Assembly (NCBI GenBank): GCA_934476675.1
Contig: CAKSOE010000004.1
Location: 1 to 64,000 of the forward strand
Source: an uncultured Clostridia bacterium
GTDB lineage: Bacteria; Bacillota; Clostridia; UBA1381
Reading direction: 5' to 3'
DNA length: 64,000 nucleotides
Positions 1 to 9,595 of the stretch are shown here, in pieces. The position numbers and the translations under genes are program-made. Position 1 is the first letter of the stretch. Each line of letters begins with the position of its first letter. The notes under the pieces were generated by a model. That model saw only the letters and a list, made by a program, of their open reading frames with translations. It ran no database searches and was not told the DNA's origin.

Positions 1-70
1 AAAATATTCCGGAATGTAACACATCTATTGTAAACCTACATGCGGAGTTAAGGAGTATTTTAAAAATATC

Positions 71-100
71 TTGACTTACATATGTTAAATGTGCTATAAT
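71..100 (+). promoter_or_regulatory. sigma-A promoter of the RNase J gene
   Basis: A TTGACT -35 box and a perfect TATAAT -10 box are separated by 18 bp. The transcript would start about 40 bp before the RNase J start codon, which is itself preceded by AGGAGG. Confidence 0.8.
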
Positions 101-147
101 AGGTACGTTGTAATGATCGGACAAAAATCTGTAAGAAGGAGGTTAAA

Positions 148-1815
148 ATGTCGAAAAACAAAAAATTAAAAATCATACCGCTGGGCGGACTTGACGAGAT
201 AGGAAAGAATCTGACAGCAATCGAGTACGGAAACGAAATTATAATGGTAGACTGCGGTATGGCTTTCCCGGATGAGGATATGCCGGGAGTTGATATGGTA
301 ATTAACGATATTACCTATCTGGAAAAGAATTGGAGGAAAATCAAAGGTATTTTCCTGACGCACGGCCATGAGGACCATATCGGAGGATTGCCGTATTTCT
401 TAAAAGCAATTAATGTGCCGGTGTATGGCACAAGGCTTACTTTGGGACTGGTCGAACACAAGCTTAAAGAACACAATTTATTGGCAAAGGTGAAGCTTGT
501 ACGTGTTAAAGCAGGTAACGTGGTAGATGCAGGGGATTTCTTCTCGGTAGAATTTATCAGAACAAATCATTCGATTGCCGATTCTGCTGCATTGGCAATT
601 AAAACACCCCTGGGAACGGTATTGCATATGGGTGACTTTAAAATCGACACCACACCGATAGTCGGCGAAATGATAGACCTCACCAGACTCGGTGAACTGG
701 GAAAAGAAGGGGTTCTTGCCCTGATGTCGGACAGTACAAACGTTGAACGTCCCGGCTATGCAATGAGCGAAAGAACGGTAGGACAGAAATTTGAGCAGAT
801 TTTTAAAGGATGTGACAAGCGTATTATTGTTGCAACCTTTGCTTCAAATGTTCATAGAGTTCAGCAGATTATAGACGCTGCGGTAAAAAACAAGAGAAAA
901 GTAGCGGTATCGGGCAGAAGTATGGAAAACATTGTGGAAATATCCATGCTTTTGGGTTATATGAAGATACCCGAAGGGGTATTGATCAATATTGACAGCA
1001 TTAGTAAATACAGACCAAATCAGATAGTTATTATTACAACAGGTTCACAGGGCGAACCGATGAGCGCCCTGACAAGAATGGCTTTTTCGGATCACAGAAA
1101 GGTTGAAATCACTAAAAACGATTTGATAGTTTTAAGTGCAACTCCTATTCCGGGAAACGAAAAATCAGTTTCAAACGTTATAAATGAGCTTTTCAAAATC
1201 GGCGCGAGCGTTATATACAAATCTCTTATGGATGTCCATGTTTCGGGTCATGCGTGCCAGGAGGAGCTTAAAATGATACTTGCGCTGACAAAGCCGAAGT
1301 TTTTCATTCCCGTGCATGGTGAACACCGTCACCTGGTACTTCATAAGGAGCTGGCGACAGGAATGGGTATGAAAGATAAGAATGTGTTTGTGCTTTCAAA
1401 CGGTTCTGTGCTTGAACTGGATAGGGACAGCGCAGCGGTTACGGGAAGCGTTCAGGCGGGCAAAATCCTGGTTGACGGACTCGGCGTGGGAGATGTAGGC
1501 AATATTGTTCTGCGTGACAGAAAGCATTTATCGCAGGATGGACTTATTATTGTGGTTGTCACAATATCACATGAGGACGGCGAGATGGTTTCACGTCCGG
1601 ACGTTATTTCAAGAGGATTTGTGTATGTGCGTGAGGCAGAGGGACTCATTGACGGAGTCAAGGAAGCGGCGGCACAGTGTGTGAATGAATGTCTTTCGCA
1701 TAAAAATGCGGATTGGTTTACAATGAAAAGCGGATTAAAAAATTCCGTTGCAAGATATATATATGACCGCACAAAGCGAAATCCTATGATATTACCGATT
1801 ATAGAAGAAGTATAA
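148..1815 (+). CDS. rnj: Ribonuclease J
   Basis: Metallo-beta-lactamase/beta-CASP ribonuclease of 555 aa, the usual RNase J length. The family matures and degrades mRNA and rRNA using 5'-exonuclease and endonuclease activity. The zinc-binding motif HGHEDH lies at residues 72-77, the GDFKID stretch follows near 173, and the beta-CASP segment with SDSTN and SGRS motifs occupies the middle. The C-terminal third is the RNase J-specific domain. The start is fixed by AAGGAGG seven bases upstream. It is a single gene with its own promoter and a downstream hairpin. Whether it is the J1 or J2 paralogue cannot be told here. Confidence 0.96.
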   Translation: MSKNKKLKIIPLGGLDEIGKNLTAIEYGNEIIMVDCGMAFPDEDMPGVDMVINDITYLEKNWRKIKGIFLTHGHEDHIGGLPYFLKAINVPVYGTRLTLGLVEHKLKEHNLLAKVKLVRVKAGNVVDAGDFFSVEFIRTNHSIADSAALAIKTPLGTVLHMGDFKIDTTPIVGEMIDLTRLGELGKEGVLALMSDSTNVERPGYAMSERTVGQKFEQIFKGCDKRIIVATFASNVHRVQQIIDAAVKNKRKVAVSGRSMENIVEISMLLGYMKIPEGVLINIDSISKYRPNQIVIITTGSQGEPMSALTRMAFSDHRKVEITKNDLIVLSATPIPGNEKSVSNVINELFKIGASVIYKSLMDVHVSGHACQEELKMILALTKPKFFIPVHGEHRHLVLHKELATGMGMKDKNVFVLSNGSVLELDRDSAAVTGSVQAGKILVDGLGVGDVGNIVLRDRKHLSQDGLIIVVVTISHEDGEMVSRPDVISRGFVYVREAEGLIDGVKEAAAQCVNECLSHKNADWFTMKSGLKNSVARYIYDRTKRNPMILPIIEEV

Positions 1816-1841
1816 CAAAAGACGCTGTAAAAAAGCCTTAA

Positions 1842-1882
1842 ATACAAGGAAGAGCTTTGAAATATAAAGCTCTTCCTTGTAT
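1842..1882 (+). terminator. Hairpin after the RNase J gene
   Basis: A perfect 17-bp inverted repeat (ATACAAGGAAGAGCTTT and its complement) encloses a 7-base loop. It lacks a long T-run on either side, so it may act as an mRNA-stabilising 3' hairpin or a weak terminator. Confidence 0.6.
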
Positions 1883-2114
1883 CAAGTTCCATATATAAAA
1901 CCTTTCATTAGATATTTTCAACGAGCCTCAGCATTTTTATCAAGAAATGAATTGCATAAATTGTAATAAAACGCCCAAAGCGTCAAAAATATGCAAAACT
2001 GACGACTGTAAGTCTTTTTATTTTCTCTTTCGAGCAATAGCCCTGAAAAACACAAGCAGCGGCGCAGTCCATACAAATGCCAACATTAAGACAGGACCCA
2101 CCATTCATGTATGT
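1883..2114. other. Intergenic stretch between rnj and secF with no clear gene
   Basis: AT-rich and largely featureless. On the minus strand, 2018-2104 could encode a 28-residue hydrophobic peptide ending in RARKRK-like basic residues, starting at ATG 2104. It has no recognisable ribosome binding site and lies just beyond the secF terminator, so it is more likely a gene remnant or chance than a real small membrane protein. Confidence 0.3.
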
Positions 2115-2159
2115 AAAAATTAAAGCTGAAAATCCATTTTACTGAATTTTCAGCTTTAA
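2115..2159 (-). terminator. Intrinsic terminator of the secDF operon
   Basis: A 14-bp perfect stem (TTAAAGCTGAAAAT and its complement) is followed on the minus strand by a TTTTT run. It lies about 55 bp beyond the secF stop codon. Confidence 0.8.
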
Positions 2160-2213
2160 CTTTATGCGGCTGTCACTAATGAACCGCCTTTTTGTTATTT
2201 TACAAAGTAAAAC

Positions 2214-3146
2214 CTATTTCTTTTTATTTGCCGCTCGTCTTTCGGCAGCAGCCTCTGCCTTTGCTTTCATACTGGATTCTCTCCATGAAGCCCAAAACGG
2301 CGCTGCAATAAACATTGAAGTATATGCACCGATTATGATACCTATAATAAGCGGAAGTGCAAATTCTTTAATCGTATTAACACCGAGTATATATATGAGT
2401 ACGATAGTTATAAGAGTTGTAATCGTTGAGTTAAGAGTTCTTCCGATTGTTTCGACAATACTTCTGTTAACCAAAGCGGAAACAGTTTCCGTCTTTTTGC
2501 GGCTCTTCATATTTTCACGTACACGGTCAAATATAACAATGGTGTTGTTTATCGAATAACCTACAACTGTAAGCATTGCCGCTATAAAGGTTGTGTTAAG
2601 CGCAATGTTTGTAATTGCATATACGGCAGCCATAACAATAACGTTGATTGCAAGGGCAATAACGGCCATTACAGCGCTTCGCCATTCGAATCTTATAGCG
2701 ATGTATATTAAAATACAGATAATCGCAATAAGTGTATAAACCAAAGTCTTTCTCTGAACATCAAGACCGAAGTTTGCAGAAGCGGTAGAAACCGATGTCG
2801 GCTGAACATCATCTGCGAGGTTATATTTTTCCTTTAAAATTTTCATTACGTTTGCCTGTGCGGCCTGGTTATCATCAGTGTTCTGAATTTTGATAACCGC
2901 CTGTGTTGAGCTTGTGCCCGATTTCTGCACTGCTGCGGACAAATTAAGCTTGTCCATTACTTCTTTTGTTATTTCTTCGTTGTCGAACTCCTGGTTAAGC
3001 TCAACCTGCATTCTTGTACCGCCGAGGAACTCAATATCAAAATTGAAACCGCCGTGTACAACATACATAACTATACCGAGTACGATTATAAGTGCAGGAA
3101 GTATAACAAATTTCCATCTGTTTTGAGTAAAGTTCTTATTCATCAT
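2214..3146 (-). CDS. secF: Protein translocase subunit SecF
   Basis: SecF (310 aa), the partner of SecD in the membrane complex that uses the proton or sodium gradient to help release preproteins from SecYEG. One N-terminal membrane segment (about residues 12-30) is followed by the FNFDIEFLGGTRM motif typical of SecF. An extracytoplasmic domain comes next, then five hydrophobic segments from about residue 130, including the VGYSINNTIVIFDRVREN signature. A charged Lys/Arg-rich tail ends the protein. The start codon overlaps the secD stop by four bases (ATGA), so the two are translationally coupled. The many secreted SLH and glycan-active proteins in this window are natural Sec clients. Confidence 0.96.
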   Translation of the reverse strand: MMNKNFTQNRWKFVILPALIIVLGIVMYVVHGGFNFDIEFLGGTRMQVELNQEFDNEEITKEVMDKLNLSAAVQKSGTSSTQAVIKIQNTDDNQAAQANVMKILKEKYNLADDVQPTSVSTASANFGLDVQRKTLVYTLIAIICILIYIAIRFEWRSAVMAVIALAINVIVMAAVYAITNIALNTTFIAAMLTVVGYSINNTIVIFDRVRENMKSRKKTETVSALVNRSIVETIGRTLNSTITTLITIVLIYILGVNTIKEFALPLIIGIIIGAYTSMFIAAPFWASWRESSMKAKAEAAAERRAANKKK

Positions 3147-4447
3147 TCTTCCGCACCTCCGTTAGCTTTTGCAGGTCTGTAAAATACGTATCTGTTTTTG
3201 ATACCGATATTCACAAGCTGTTTTAATAAGAATTTTGTAACAACGATTGCGGTAAACATTGAAAGAATAACGCCTATTCCGAGTGTGGTAGCAAAGCCTG
3301 TTACAGTACCGATATTTGACAATCTTAATACTACGCAAGAGATAATCGTTGTAATATTCGAGTCAAGAATTGCCGAAAACGCCTTGTTAAAGCCTGCGTC
3401 AACAGATGCCTTGACGGTTTTGCCGAGACGTAATTCTTCTTTCATTCTCTCAAATATGATACAGTCTGCATCGACCGCCATACCTATCGAAAGAACGATA
3501 CCTGCAATACCCGAAAGGCTGAGGTTGATATGGAATGCACCCAATACAAGGCTGATAATTCCGACATAGAACAAAAGCGAAATATCAGCAATAAGTCCGG
3601 GAACCTTATACATAATTGCCATAAACAGCATAATAAGCAATACGCCTATTCCGGCAGCAAGCAAGCTTGTAGGAAGTGCGTTTGCACCAAGCTCCGCACC
3701 GACTGTTTCCTGGTTTGCAACCGTAAGATTAAACGGCAGCTGACCTGATTTAATCTGATTTGCAAGCTCCTGTGCCGATTCGGGAGTAAAGCTTCCCGAA
3801 ATTATACATGAATCACTGTTGATTTCTTCCGATACTCTCGGACTTGAAATCTCAGTTTCGTCCATCATGATTTTGATATAATTCTTGCTCTCCGAAGCAG
3901 CAGCGGCAGCCTTTTTAGTAGCCTCCGCAAACTTTGATTTTGCCTCTGCGGTAAATTCTACCGTAACATATGCCTCAGAAGCTCCGTTCTGCTTTGTGGG
4001 ACCAAAATGGTATGAAGCGTCCTTAATATCGGTTGCTCCGTCCAAAACGATATTGTTGTCAGCATCTCTAAAAGAAAGCTGTGCCATTTTTCCGAGAAGC
4101 GCCGCAGCGTCGTCCGTTTCGTAAACCGACGGAATTTCAACAGTAATTCTTCCGCCGTCGCCCTTGGATATACGTGATTCTGTATATCCTGCGTTGTTTA
4201 AGCGTGTCTGGAGAATTGCCTCGACAACGCTCATCTGATCGTCTGTCGGAGTTGTTTCCGTTTCCGCCTGGAAGGTTATGACCGAACCGCCGGCAAGGTC
4301 AATCCCCTTTTTGATACCCTTGTCACTCAATGTACCGCCCCATGAAAATCCAGCTATGTTAAAACCGAAAAATGCAACATAGTTAAGAATCAATGCGACT
4401 GCAATTGAGAAACAAAGCGTAACAATGCTTTTTTTCTTCATTTGCAT
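3143..4447 (-). CDS. secD: Protein translocase subunit SecD
   Basis: SecD subunit of the SecDF translocation motor, about 434 aa from the chosen start. An N-terminal membrane segment is followed by GIDLAGGSVITF, the SecD equivalent of the conserved D1 motif. A large extracytoplasmic region follows, then five membrane segments carrying the GMAVDADCIIFERMKEELR signature. I chose ATG 4447 because AAAGG lies six bases before it; ATGs at 4441, 4453 and 4477 are in frame and possible. Gram-positive SecD and SecF are often fused; here they are separate, overlapping genes, as in many Clostridia. A strong promoter lies about 65 bp upstream. Confidence 0.95.
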   Translation of the reverse strand: MQMKKKSIVTLCFSIAVALILNYVAFFGFNIAGFSWGGTLSDKGIKKGIDLAGGSVITFQAETETTPTDDQMSVVEAILQTRLNNAGYTESRISKGDGGRITVEIPSVYETDDAAALLGKMAQLSFRDADNNIVLDGATDIKDASYHFGPTKQNGASEAYVTVEFTAEAKSKFAEATKKAAAAASESKNYIKIMMDETEISSPRVSEEINSDSCIISGSFTPESAQELANQIKSGQLPFNLTVANQETVGAELGANALPTSLLAAGIGVLLIMLFMAIMYKVPGLIADISLLFYVGIISLVLGAFHINLSLSGIAGIVLSIGMAVDADCIIFERMKEELRLGKTVKASVDAGFNKAFSAILDSNITTIISCVVLRLSNIGTVTGFATTLGIGVILSMFTAIVVTKFLLKQLVNIGIKNRYVFYRPAKANGGAEE

Positions 4448-4509
4448 ATTCATCCTTTCTGTCTTAGGGCTATACATTAATAACCCAGTTTATAAAATAG
4501 CATAACGAT

Positions 4510-4538
4510 ATTATACAACACAATAAAAAAAACGTCAA
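4510..4538 (-). promoter_or_regulatory. sigma-A promoter of secDF
   Basis: On the minus strand TTGACG and TATAAT are separated by 17 bp of mostly T-rich sequence. It faces away from the RNase R promoter in the same divergent intergenic region. Confidence 0.8.
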
Positions 4539-4610
4539 GCGTTTTTATGTTACATTACTGTAACATATAGGAAATTCGTCAAAAAAGTGCATAAAATTAT
4601 AACTTATCTA

Positions 4611-4639
4611 TTGACCGGATACATAAAATAGAGTAAAAT
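4611..4639 (+). promoter_or_regulatory. sigma-A promoter of the rnr operon
   Basis: TTGACC and TAAAAT are separated by exactly 17 bp, about 50 bp upstream of the RNase R start codon. Confidence 0.7.
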
Positions 4640-4691
4640 ATTTTTAGGATTATCAGAAATAATAAAAACAAAAAGCATAGGAGCGGACTTA

Positions 4692-6902
4692 ATGGACAGA
4701 AAAGAACGGATTTTGGCATATATACGCTCAAAAGAATATATACCGCTTAAATTCAGCGAACTGAAGGCTGTATTAGGTGTGCCGTCAGAGGATGAAACGG
4801 AATTTTTAAAAATACTGGACGAGCTTTGCGGCGAAGGCAGCGTTTATATTACAAAGCGCGGACGCTATGCATCCTCGGGCAGGTGTTCAAACACCGAAAA
4901 AGGCGTTTTAAAGTGCAGTGCGCGGGGGTTTTTCGGATTTGTGATATGTGATGACGGCGGCGAGGATATATTTGTTGCCGGAGAAAACATGGGAACTGCC
5001 CTTGACGGTGACAGAGTACTTGTAAAAATTGACACGAATCAGCCTGACGGCGCGCATAAAAACGGACATATCATAAAAATTCTCGAACGCGGAAATACGA
5101 CCGTGACGGGAACCTTGCATTTTAGAAAATTCATGCGGCTTATTCCCGATAAAAAGCAGTTGTATAGCGAAATAAGAATTGAGCCCGAGGATTTAAACGG
5201 TGCAGCGGAGGGCGACAGAGTTGCCGCGTCAATCGTAAAATATTCGGAAAACGGGACAATATCGGGACGCATTGATGTGAATTTCGGAGACGGAAATTCT
5301 TTAAAAAGCTGCGTTGATGGCATAATTTTTGACAGCAAAATAAGTACTGAATTCAGCGATGAGGTTATGAAATTCGTAAATGCCGTTCCGGAAGAAATAA
5401 GTGCGGAGGATATAAAAGACAGAACGGATTTAAGAGACGAGATAATTTTTACAATAGACGGAGATACGGCAAGAGATTTTGACGATGCCGTTTCGGTAAA
5501 AATGCTTGATAACGGAAATTTTCTGCTGGGAGTGCATATAGCCGACGTATCGCATTATGTTACCTTAAATTCACCGCCGGACAAAGAGGCATACAAGAGA
5601 GGCACAAGCGTGTATCTGGCGGACAGAGTCATACCGATGCTGCCGGAAAAGCTTTCAAACGGATTATGCAGTTTAAATCCAAATGCGGACAGGCTGACGC
5701 TGTCGGTTTTTATGGAAATTAACAGCAGCGGTGAGGTTTTAAGACACAGTATCGAAAAATCCGTTATACGCTCAAAATACAGATTGACATACAATAATGT
5801 AACCGCATTGCTTGACGGCAGCGCAGAACTTGCATTAACATATAAGGAAATTGTTCCGGCGCTTAAAACAATGGAACTACTCGCAGACATACTGCGGAAA
5901 AAGCGTAAAAAACGCGGTGCAATACAATTTGATTTTCCCGAAACGGAAATACTGGTTGATGAAAACGGTTTTCCGTCGGATATTGCACGTGCAGAAAAGG
6001 GCATTTCTAACGGAATAATTGAAGAATTTATGCTTTGTGCCAACGAAACCGTTGCGGAATATGCGTTTTGGGCGGAGCTGCCGTTCATTTACCGTGTTCA
6101 CGAGCCGCCGTCGCAGGAAAAAATAACGGTATTTAATGAATTTATACGGAATTTCGGATTGGTCGTAAAGGGAGGAAAGGACGGTGAAATTCATCCCAAG
6201 GCATTACAGCAGATACTTGACGCCGTATCCGGGACTCCGGAGGAAAGAATGGTTGCGTCAAATATGCTCAGGTCGCTGATGAAAGCGGAGTACCGTGCGG
6301 ATAATGCCGGACATTTCGGCTTGGCGGCTAAATACTATTGCCACTTTACATCTCCGATAAGGCGGTACCCCGATTTGGTAATTCACAGAATACTGAAAGC
6401 GTTTGCGGACGGAACGCTTTCGGACGGCATTAATACTGAAAAAGCCGCAAAACATTCAAGTGAATGTGAGATAGCCGCAGAAACGCTCGAACGTGAAACG
6501 GAGGACTTGATGAAAGCCGCATATATGTCGAGTTATGTCGGAGAAAGCTTTGACGGTATAATTTCGGGAGTTACGAATTTCGGAATGTTTGCCGAGCTTG
6601 AAAATTCAATTGAGGGACTTATACGCGTCGAAAATATGTCAGGCGACTATTTTGTATTTGACGAACTGAATAAAACCCTTACCGGAAAAAGAAACGGCAG
6701 AACATATAAAATCGGAGACCATGTTCGCATAACGGTTGCAGCTGCGGATTTGCTTTCGCGTCGTATAGATTTTGTACTTGCGGAAGATATGACCGGAAAA
6801 ATGTTCAGAAAATTTAACGAAAAGGAAATTAAGCTTCCGAAAAGAAAAAAGGGCGGTATAAATACAAGGAAGTTTATAAAAAAGAAATATGGAAAACATT
6901 GA
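4692..6902 (+). CDS. rnr: Ribonuclease R
   Basis: 3'-5' exoribonuclease of the RNB family, 736 aa, which degrades structured RNA. N-terminal winged-helix and cold-shock/OB-like segments (about residues 1-210) precede the RNB catalytic domain. That domain carries the acidic motif TIDGDTARDFDDAVSV near residue 255 and HFTSPIRRYPDLVIHR near 555. A C-terminal S1 domain (about 620-705, GVTNFGMFAELENSIEGLI) and a Lys-rich tail complete the protein, matching the family in order and length. AGGAG lies just before the start. The last 14 bases overlap the next gene, so the two are co-transcribed and probably coupled. There is no smpB or tmRNA gene beside it in this window. Confidence 0.95.
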   Translation: MDRKERILAYIRSKEYIPLKFSELKAVLGVPSEDETEFLKILDELCGEGSVYITKRGRYASSGRCSNTEKGVLKCSARGFFGFVICDDGGEDIFVAGENMGTALDGDRVLVKIDTNQPDGAHKNGHIIKILERGNTTVTGTLHFRKFMRLIPDKKQLYSEIRIEPEDLNGAAEGDRVAASIVKYSENGTISGRIDVNFGDGNSLKSCVDGIIFDSKISTEFSDEVMKFVNAVPEEISAEDIKDRTDLRDEIIFTIDGDTARDFDDAVSVKMLDNGNFLLGVHIADVSHYVTLNSPPDKEAYKRGTSVYLADRVIPMLPEKLSNGLCSLNPNADRLTLSVFMEINSSGEVLRHSIEKSVIRSKYRLTYNNVTALLDGSAELALTYKEIVPALKTMELLADILRKKRKKRGAIQFDFPETEILVDENGFPSDIARAEKGISNGIIEEFMLCANETVAEYAFWAELPFIYRVHEPPSQEKITVFNEFIRNFGLVVKGGKDGEIHPKALQQILDAVSGTPEERMVASNMLRSLMKAEYRADNAGHFGLAAKYYCHFTSPIRRYPDLVIHRILKAFADGTLSDGINTEKAAKHSSECEIAAETLERETEDLMKAAYMSSYVGESFDGIISGVTNFGMFAELENSIEGLIRVENMSGDYFVFDELNKTLTGKRNGRTYKIGDHVRITVAAADLLSRRIDFVLAEDMTGKMFRKFNEKEIKLPKRKKGGINTRKFIKKKYGKH

Positions 6903-8019
6903 AATTACAGTTCCCACATTACTTGGGATGGAGGCTTTTGCGGCAAAGGAAATTCGCCGCCTGGGGTACGAAACAACAGCCGTCGAGGACGGCCGCATTA
7001 CATTTTCGGGAGATTTGGAGGCGGTGTGCCGTACAAACATACAGCTGAGAACGGGCGAAAGGGCGCTTATAAAAATAGGAGAGTTTCAGGCGCTTTCGTT
7101 TGAGGAGCTTTTTGAAAAGACTTATTCGCTGGATTGGGAACGTTGGATTGGGAAAAATTCAGCGTTTCCGGTAAAGGGACACTGTCTGAAATCCAAGCTT
7201 GCAAGTACGCGTGACGCACAGGCAATTATAAAAAAAGCCATAGCGAAAAGGTTATCACAAAAATACGGAATAGAATGGCTGCCGGAGGACGGAAATGTTT
7301 ATCAGATACAATTTTCGATAATGAAAGACAAAGTAACTCTCATGATAGACACCTCGGGAGAACCGCTGCACAAACGCGGTTACAGGCAAAAATCCAACCT
7401 TGCGCCGCTGCGTGAAACTATTGCGGCGGCAATGGTTATGATGAGCTACTGGAAGTTTGAATATCCGCTGTGCGATCCGTTCTGCGGCTCAGGAACGATA
7501 CCGATAGAAGCAGCGATGTTTAAACGTAATATCGCCCCGGGAATCAACAGAAGCTTTGCAGCGCAGAATTTTGTTCAGTTTGAGCCGCGGCTTTGGGAAA
7601 AGGCAAGGGAAGAAGCAAAATCTCTTGAAAGAGATATTCCGCTTGAAATATACGCATATGATATAGATGCCGATACAGTTTCGCTTGCTGAAAGAAATGC
7701 CCGTATTGCCGGAGTGGAGGAATATATAAAGTTCAAGCGTGCGGATGCGGCGGATTTTTATACCGAAACACCGAACGGAACAATTATTTGCAATCCGCCC
7801 TACGGTGAGCGTTTAAGCGATAAAAAAGAGTGTGAAATACTTTACAGAAAAATAGGAAAAACATTCTCAAGGCTTAACAATTGGTCGTATTATATTCTGA
7901 CTTCACATGAGGGATTTGAGGAAATATTCGGCAGAAGAGCAGATAAGCGGCGCAAGCTGTATAACGGTATGATAAAGTGCAACGTTTATCAGTATTTTGG
8001 GAAAAAGCCGCAAAATTAG
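6889..8019 (+). CDS. THUMP-domain class I SAM-dependent RNA methyltransferase (RlmL/YpsC type)
   Basis: 376-residue RNA guanine-N2 methyltransferase of the RlmL N-terminal-domain/YpsC type, expected to act on 23S rRNA. A ferredoxin-like and THUMP region occupies roughly residues 1-160. The Rossmann methyltransferase domain follows, with the SAM motif DPFCGSGTIPIEAA near 198 and the catalytic NPPYGERL near 302. These are the hallmark motifs of N2-G methyltransferases. The start overlaps the rnr stop region by 14 bases, a pairing that fits RNA metabolism. The exact target nucleotide cannot be read from sequence. Confidence 0.9.
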   Translation: MENIEITVPTLLGMEAFAAKEIRRLGYETTAVEDGRITFSGDLEAVCRTNIQLRTGERALIKIGEFQALSFEELFEKTYSLDWERWIGKNSAFPVKGHCLKSKLASTRDAQAIIKKAIAKRLSQKYGIEWLPEDGNVYQIQFSIMKDKVTLMIDTSGEPLHKRGYRQKSNLAPLRETIAAAMVMMSYWKFEYPLCDPFCGSGTIPIEAAMFKRNIAPGINRSFAAQNFVQFEPRLWEKAREEAKSLERDIPLEIYAYDIDADTVSLAERNARIAGVEEYIKFKRADAADFYTETPNGTIICNPPYGERLSDKKECEILYRKIGKTFSRLNNWSYYILTSHEGFEEIFGRRADKRRKLYNGMIKCNVYQYFGKKPQN

Positions 8020-8020
8020 A

Positions 8021-8049
8021 TTGAAAAATCTCGGAAAATGTGATATTAT
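8021..8049 (+). promoter_or_regulatory. sigma-A promoter of argJ
   Basis: TTGAAA and TATTAT are separated by 17 bp immediately after the methyltransferase stop codon, 38 bp before the argJ start. Confidence 0.65.
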
Positions 8050-8087
8050 ATCTTAATAAGAGCAAGAGTGAAAGGAAACGGCAGAAA

Positions 8088-9323
8088 ATGGAACAATTTA
8101 AAGGATATACATATATTGACGGCGGAGTGTGTGCAGCGAAAGGCTTTAAGGCGAACGGCATAAACTGCGGACTTAATCCCGACAAGAACAAAAATGATTT
8201 ATGCATGGTTGTGAGTGACGAGGAATGTAATGCTGCCGCGGTTTATACGCAGAATAAGGTAAAGGGTGCGCCGATTTTGGTTACTCAAAAGCATTTGGAA
8301 AATAATCAAAAGGCACGTGCGGTTATAGCAAATTCAAAAAACGCAAATACGTGCAATGCCGACGGCGAGGAAAAAGCAGAGAAAATGTGTGTTCTTGCGG
8401 CGAATGAACTGGGGATGTCTCCCGATGACGTTATTGTGGCGTCAACGGGTGTTATAGGTCAGATATTGCCGATAGAACCGATACAGTCACATATAAAAGA
8501 GTTGTGCGCCGGACTTTCGTATGACGGCGGAGAAGCGGCGGCAACAGCAATTATGACTACCGATACGGTAAAAAAAGAGGTTGCGGTTGAATTTGAAATG
8601 GACGGAAAAATATGCCGTCTTGGCGGTATGGCAAAGGGCAGCGGAATGATTCATCCCAATATGGCGACTACGTTGAATTTTATAACCGGTGATGTGAAAA
8701 TTTCTTCAAAAATGCTTCAAAAGGCATTGAGCGAAATTGTTAAGATAACATATAATTGCCTTAGCGTTGACGGAGATACATCAACAAACGATATGGTTTG
8801 TGTAATGACAAACGGAATGGCTCAAAACACGGAGATTACAGAAGAAAACGAAAACTATGCTGTGTTCAGACAGGCATTGTATATTGTAATGATGAACATG
8901 ACAAAGATGCTTGCAAAAGACGGCGAGGGGGCGTCAAAGCTGCTGGAATGTACGGTAAGCGATGCGCCAAGCCTTGATACCGCAATTATCGTGGCAAAAA
9001 GCGTTATACGCTCGCCGCTTTTAAAATGCGCAATGTTCGGAGAAGATGCGAACTGGGGCAGAATTTTATGCGCTGTCGGATATGCGGAGGCTGAATTTGA
9101 TATTAATAAAGTCGATGTGGATATAGCGTCAAGCGTCGGCAGCATAGCAGTGTGCCGCAACGGCAGCGGTGTGGAATTTTCGGAGGAAGAAGCGGCGCTT
9201 ATACTGCATGAGGATGAAATATTCATAAATATTTCTTTAAACAGCGGAAAAGAAAAAGCAACGGCATGGGGCTGCGACCTTACATATGATTATGTAAAAA
9301 TCAACGGGGATTACAGGTCTTAA
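8088..9323 (+). CDS. argJ: Bifunctional glutamate N-acetyltransferase / ornithine acetyltransferase ArgJ
   Basis: ArgJ (411 aa) moves the acetyl group from N-acetylornithine to glutamate, closing the acetyl cycle of arginine synthesis. It is made as one chain that cuts itself into alpha and beta subunits. The conserved cleavage motif KGSGMIHPNMATTL is present, with Thr194 as the expected new N-terminal nucleophile. GEDANWGRI near residue 320 is the other family signature. I chose ATG 8088 because AAAGG lies upstream; in-frame ATG codons further upstream lie in the promoter. It stands alone: no argC, argB or argD is next to it, so the rest of the pathway must be elsewhere. Confidence 0.95.
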   Translation: MEQFKGYTYIDGGVCAAKGFKANGINCGLNPDKNKNDLCMVVSDEECNAAAVYTQNKVKGAPILVTQKHLENNQKARAVIANSKNANTCNADGEEKAEKMCVLAANELGMSPDDVIVASTGVIGQILPIEPIQSHIKELCAGLSYDGGEAAATAIMTTDTVKKEVAVEFEMDGKICRLGGMAKGSGMIHPNMATTLNFITGDVKISSKMLQKALSEIVKITYNCLSVDGDTSTNDMVCVMTNGMAQNTEITEENENYAVFRQALYIVMMNMTKMLAKDGEGASKLLECTVSDAPSLDTAIIVAKSVIRSPLLKCAMFGEDANWGRILCAVGYAEAEFDINKVDVDIASSVGSIAVCRNGSGVEFSEEEAALILHEDEIFINISLNSGKEKATAWGCDLTYDYVKINGDYRS

Positions 9324-9480
9324 ACAAAGAAAATATAAGGCTGTTAAAAAAGAGTGCAGAACGAATAAAATGCACTCGACGGCGTATGTGTGTATCCGGT
9401 TGTATGGGCGGGCAGCAGGCTGTTGCCTGCGACCGGTCTCTGTGTGGTGTGTTTTATGTGTAGTTCAAGGACAAAAATTA
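9324..9480. other. Intergenic region with GC-rich hairpin, no gene seen
   Basis: Richer in GC than its surroundings. It holds a compact nested hairpin: CCGGT (9396-9400) pairs with ACCGG (9432-9436), and GCAGGC (9415-9420) with GCCTGC (9425-9430). No open reading frame with a ribosome binding site was found. It may be a 3' structure of argJ mRNA or a small repeat element. Confidence 0.4.
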
Positions 9481-9510
9481 ATTGAAATCCGCATTTTTGC
9501 GGATTTCAAT
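9481..9510 (-). terminator. Terminator hairpin between argJ and yesN
   Basis: A perfect 13-bp palindrome (ATTGAAATCCGCA and complement) has a 4-base loop. On the minus strand it is followed by TAATTTTTG, so it mainly ends the yesNM transcript; it could also stop argJ transcription from the other side. Confidence 0.75.
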
Positions 9511-9595
9511 TTAAATGTATGCTTTCAGATACCGCTGCATTAACGGAAGTCATCGCATCGCCCGGGACCCGATTGCAAATATTGCGGTATTTGGT

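Noticed and set aside
1452..1892. 146-residue open frame on the minus strand under RNase J
   Set aside because: It is the shadow of a well-supported gene, has no ribosome binding site and a composition unlike the true proteins here.
2018..2104. 28-residue hydrophobic peptide on the minus strand beyond secF
   Set aside because: No ribosome binding site, located after the secF terminator, and no sign of conservation that I can see; kept only as a note in the intergenic entry.
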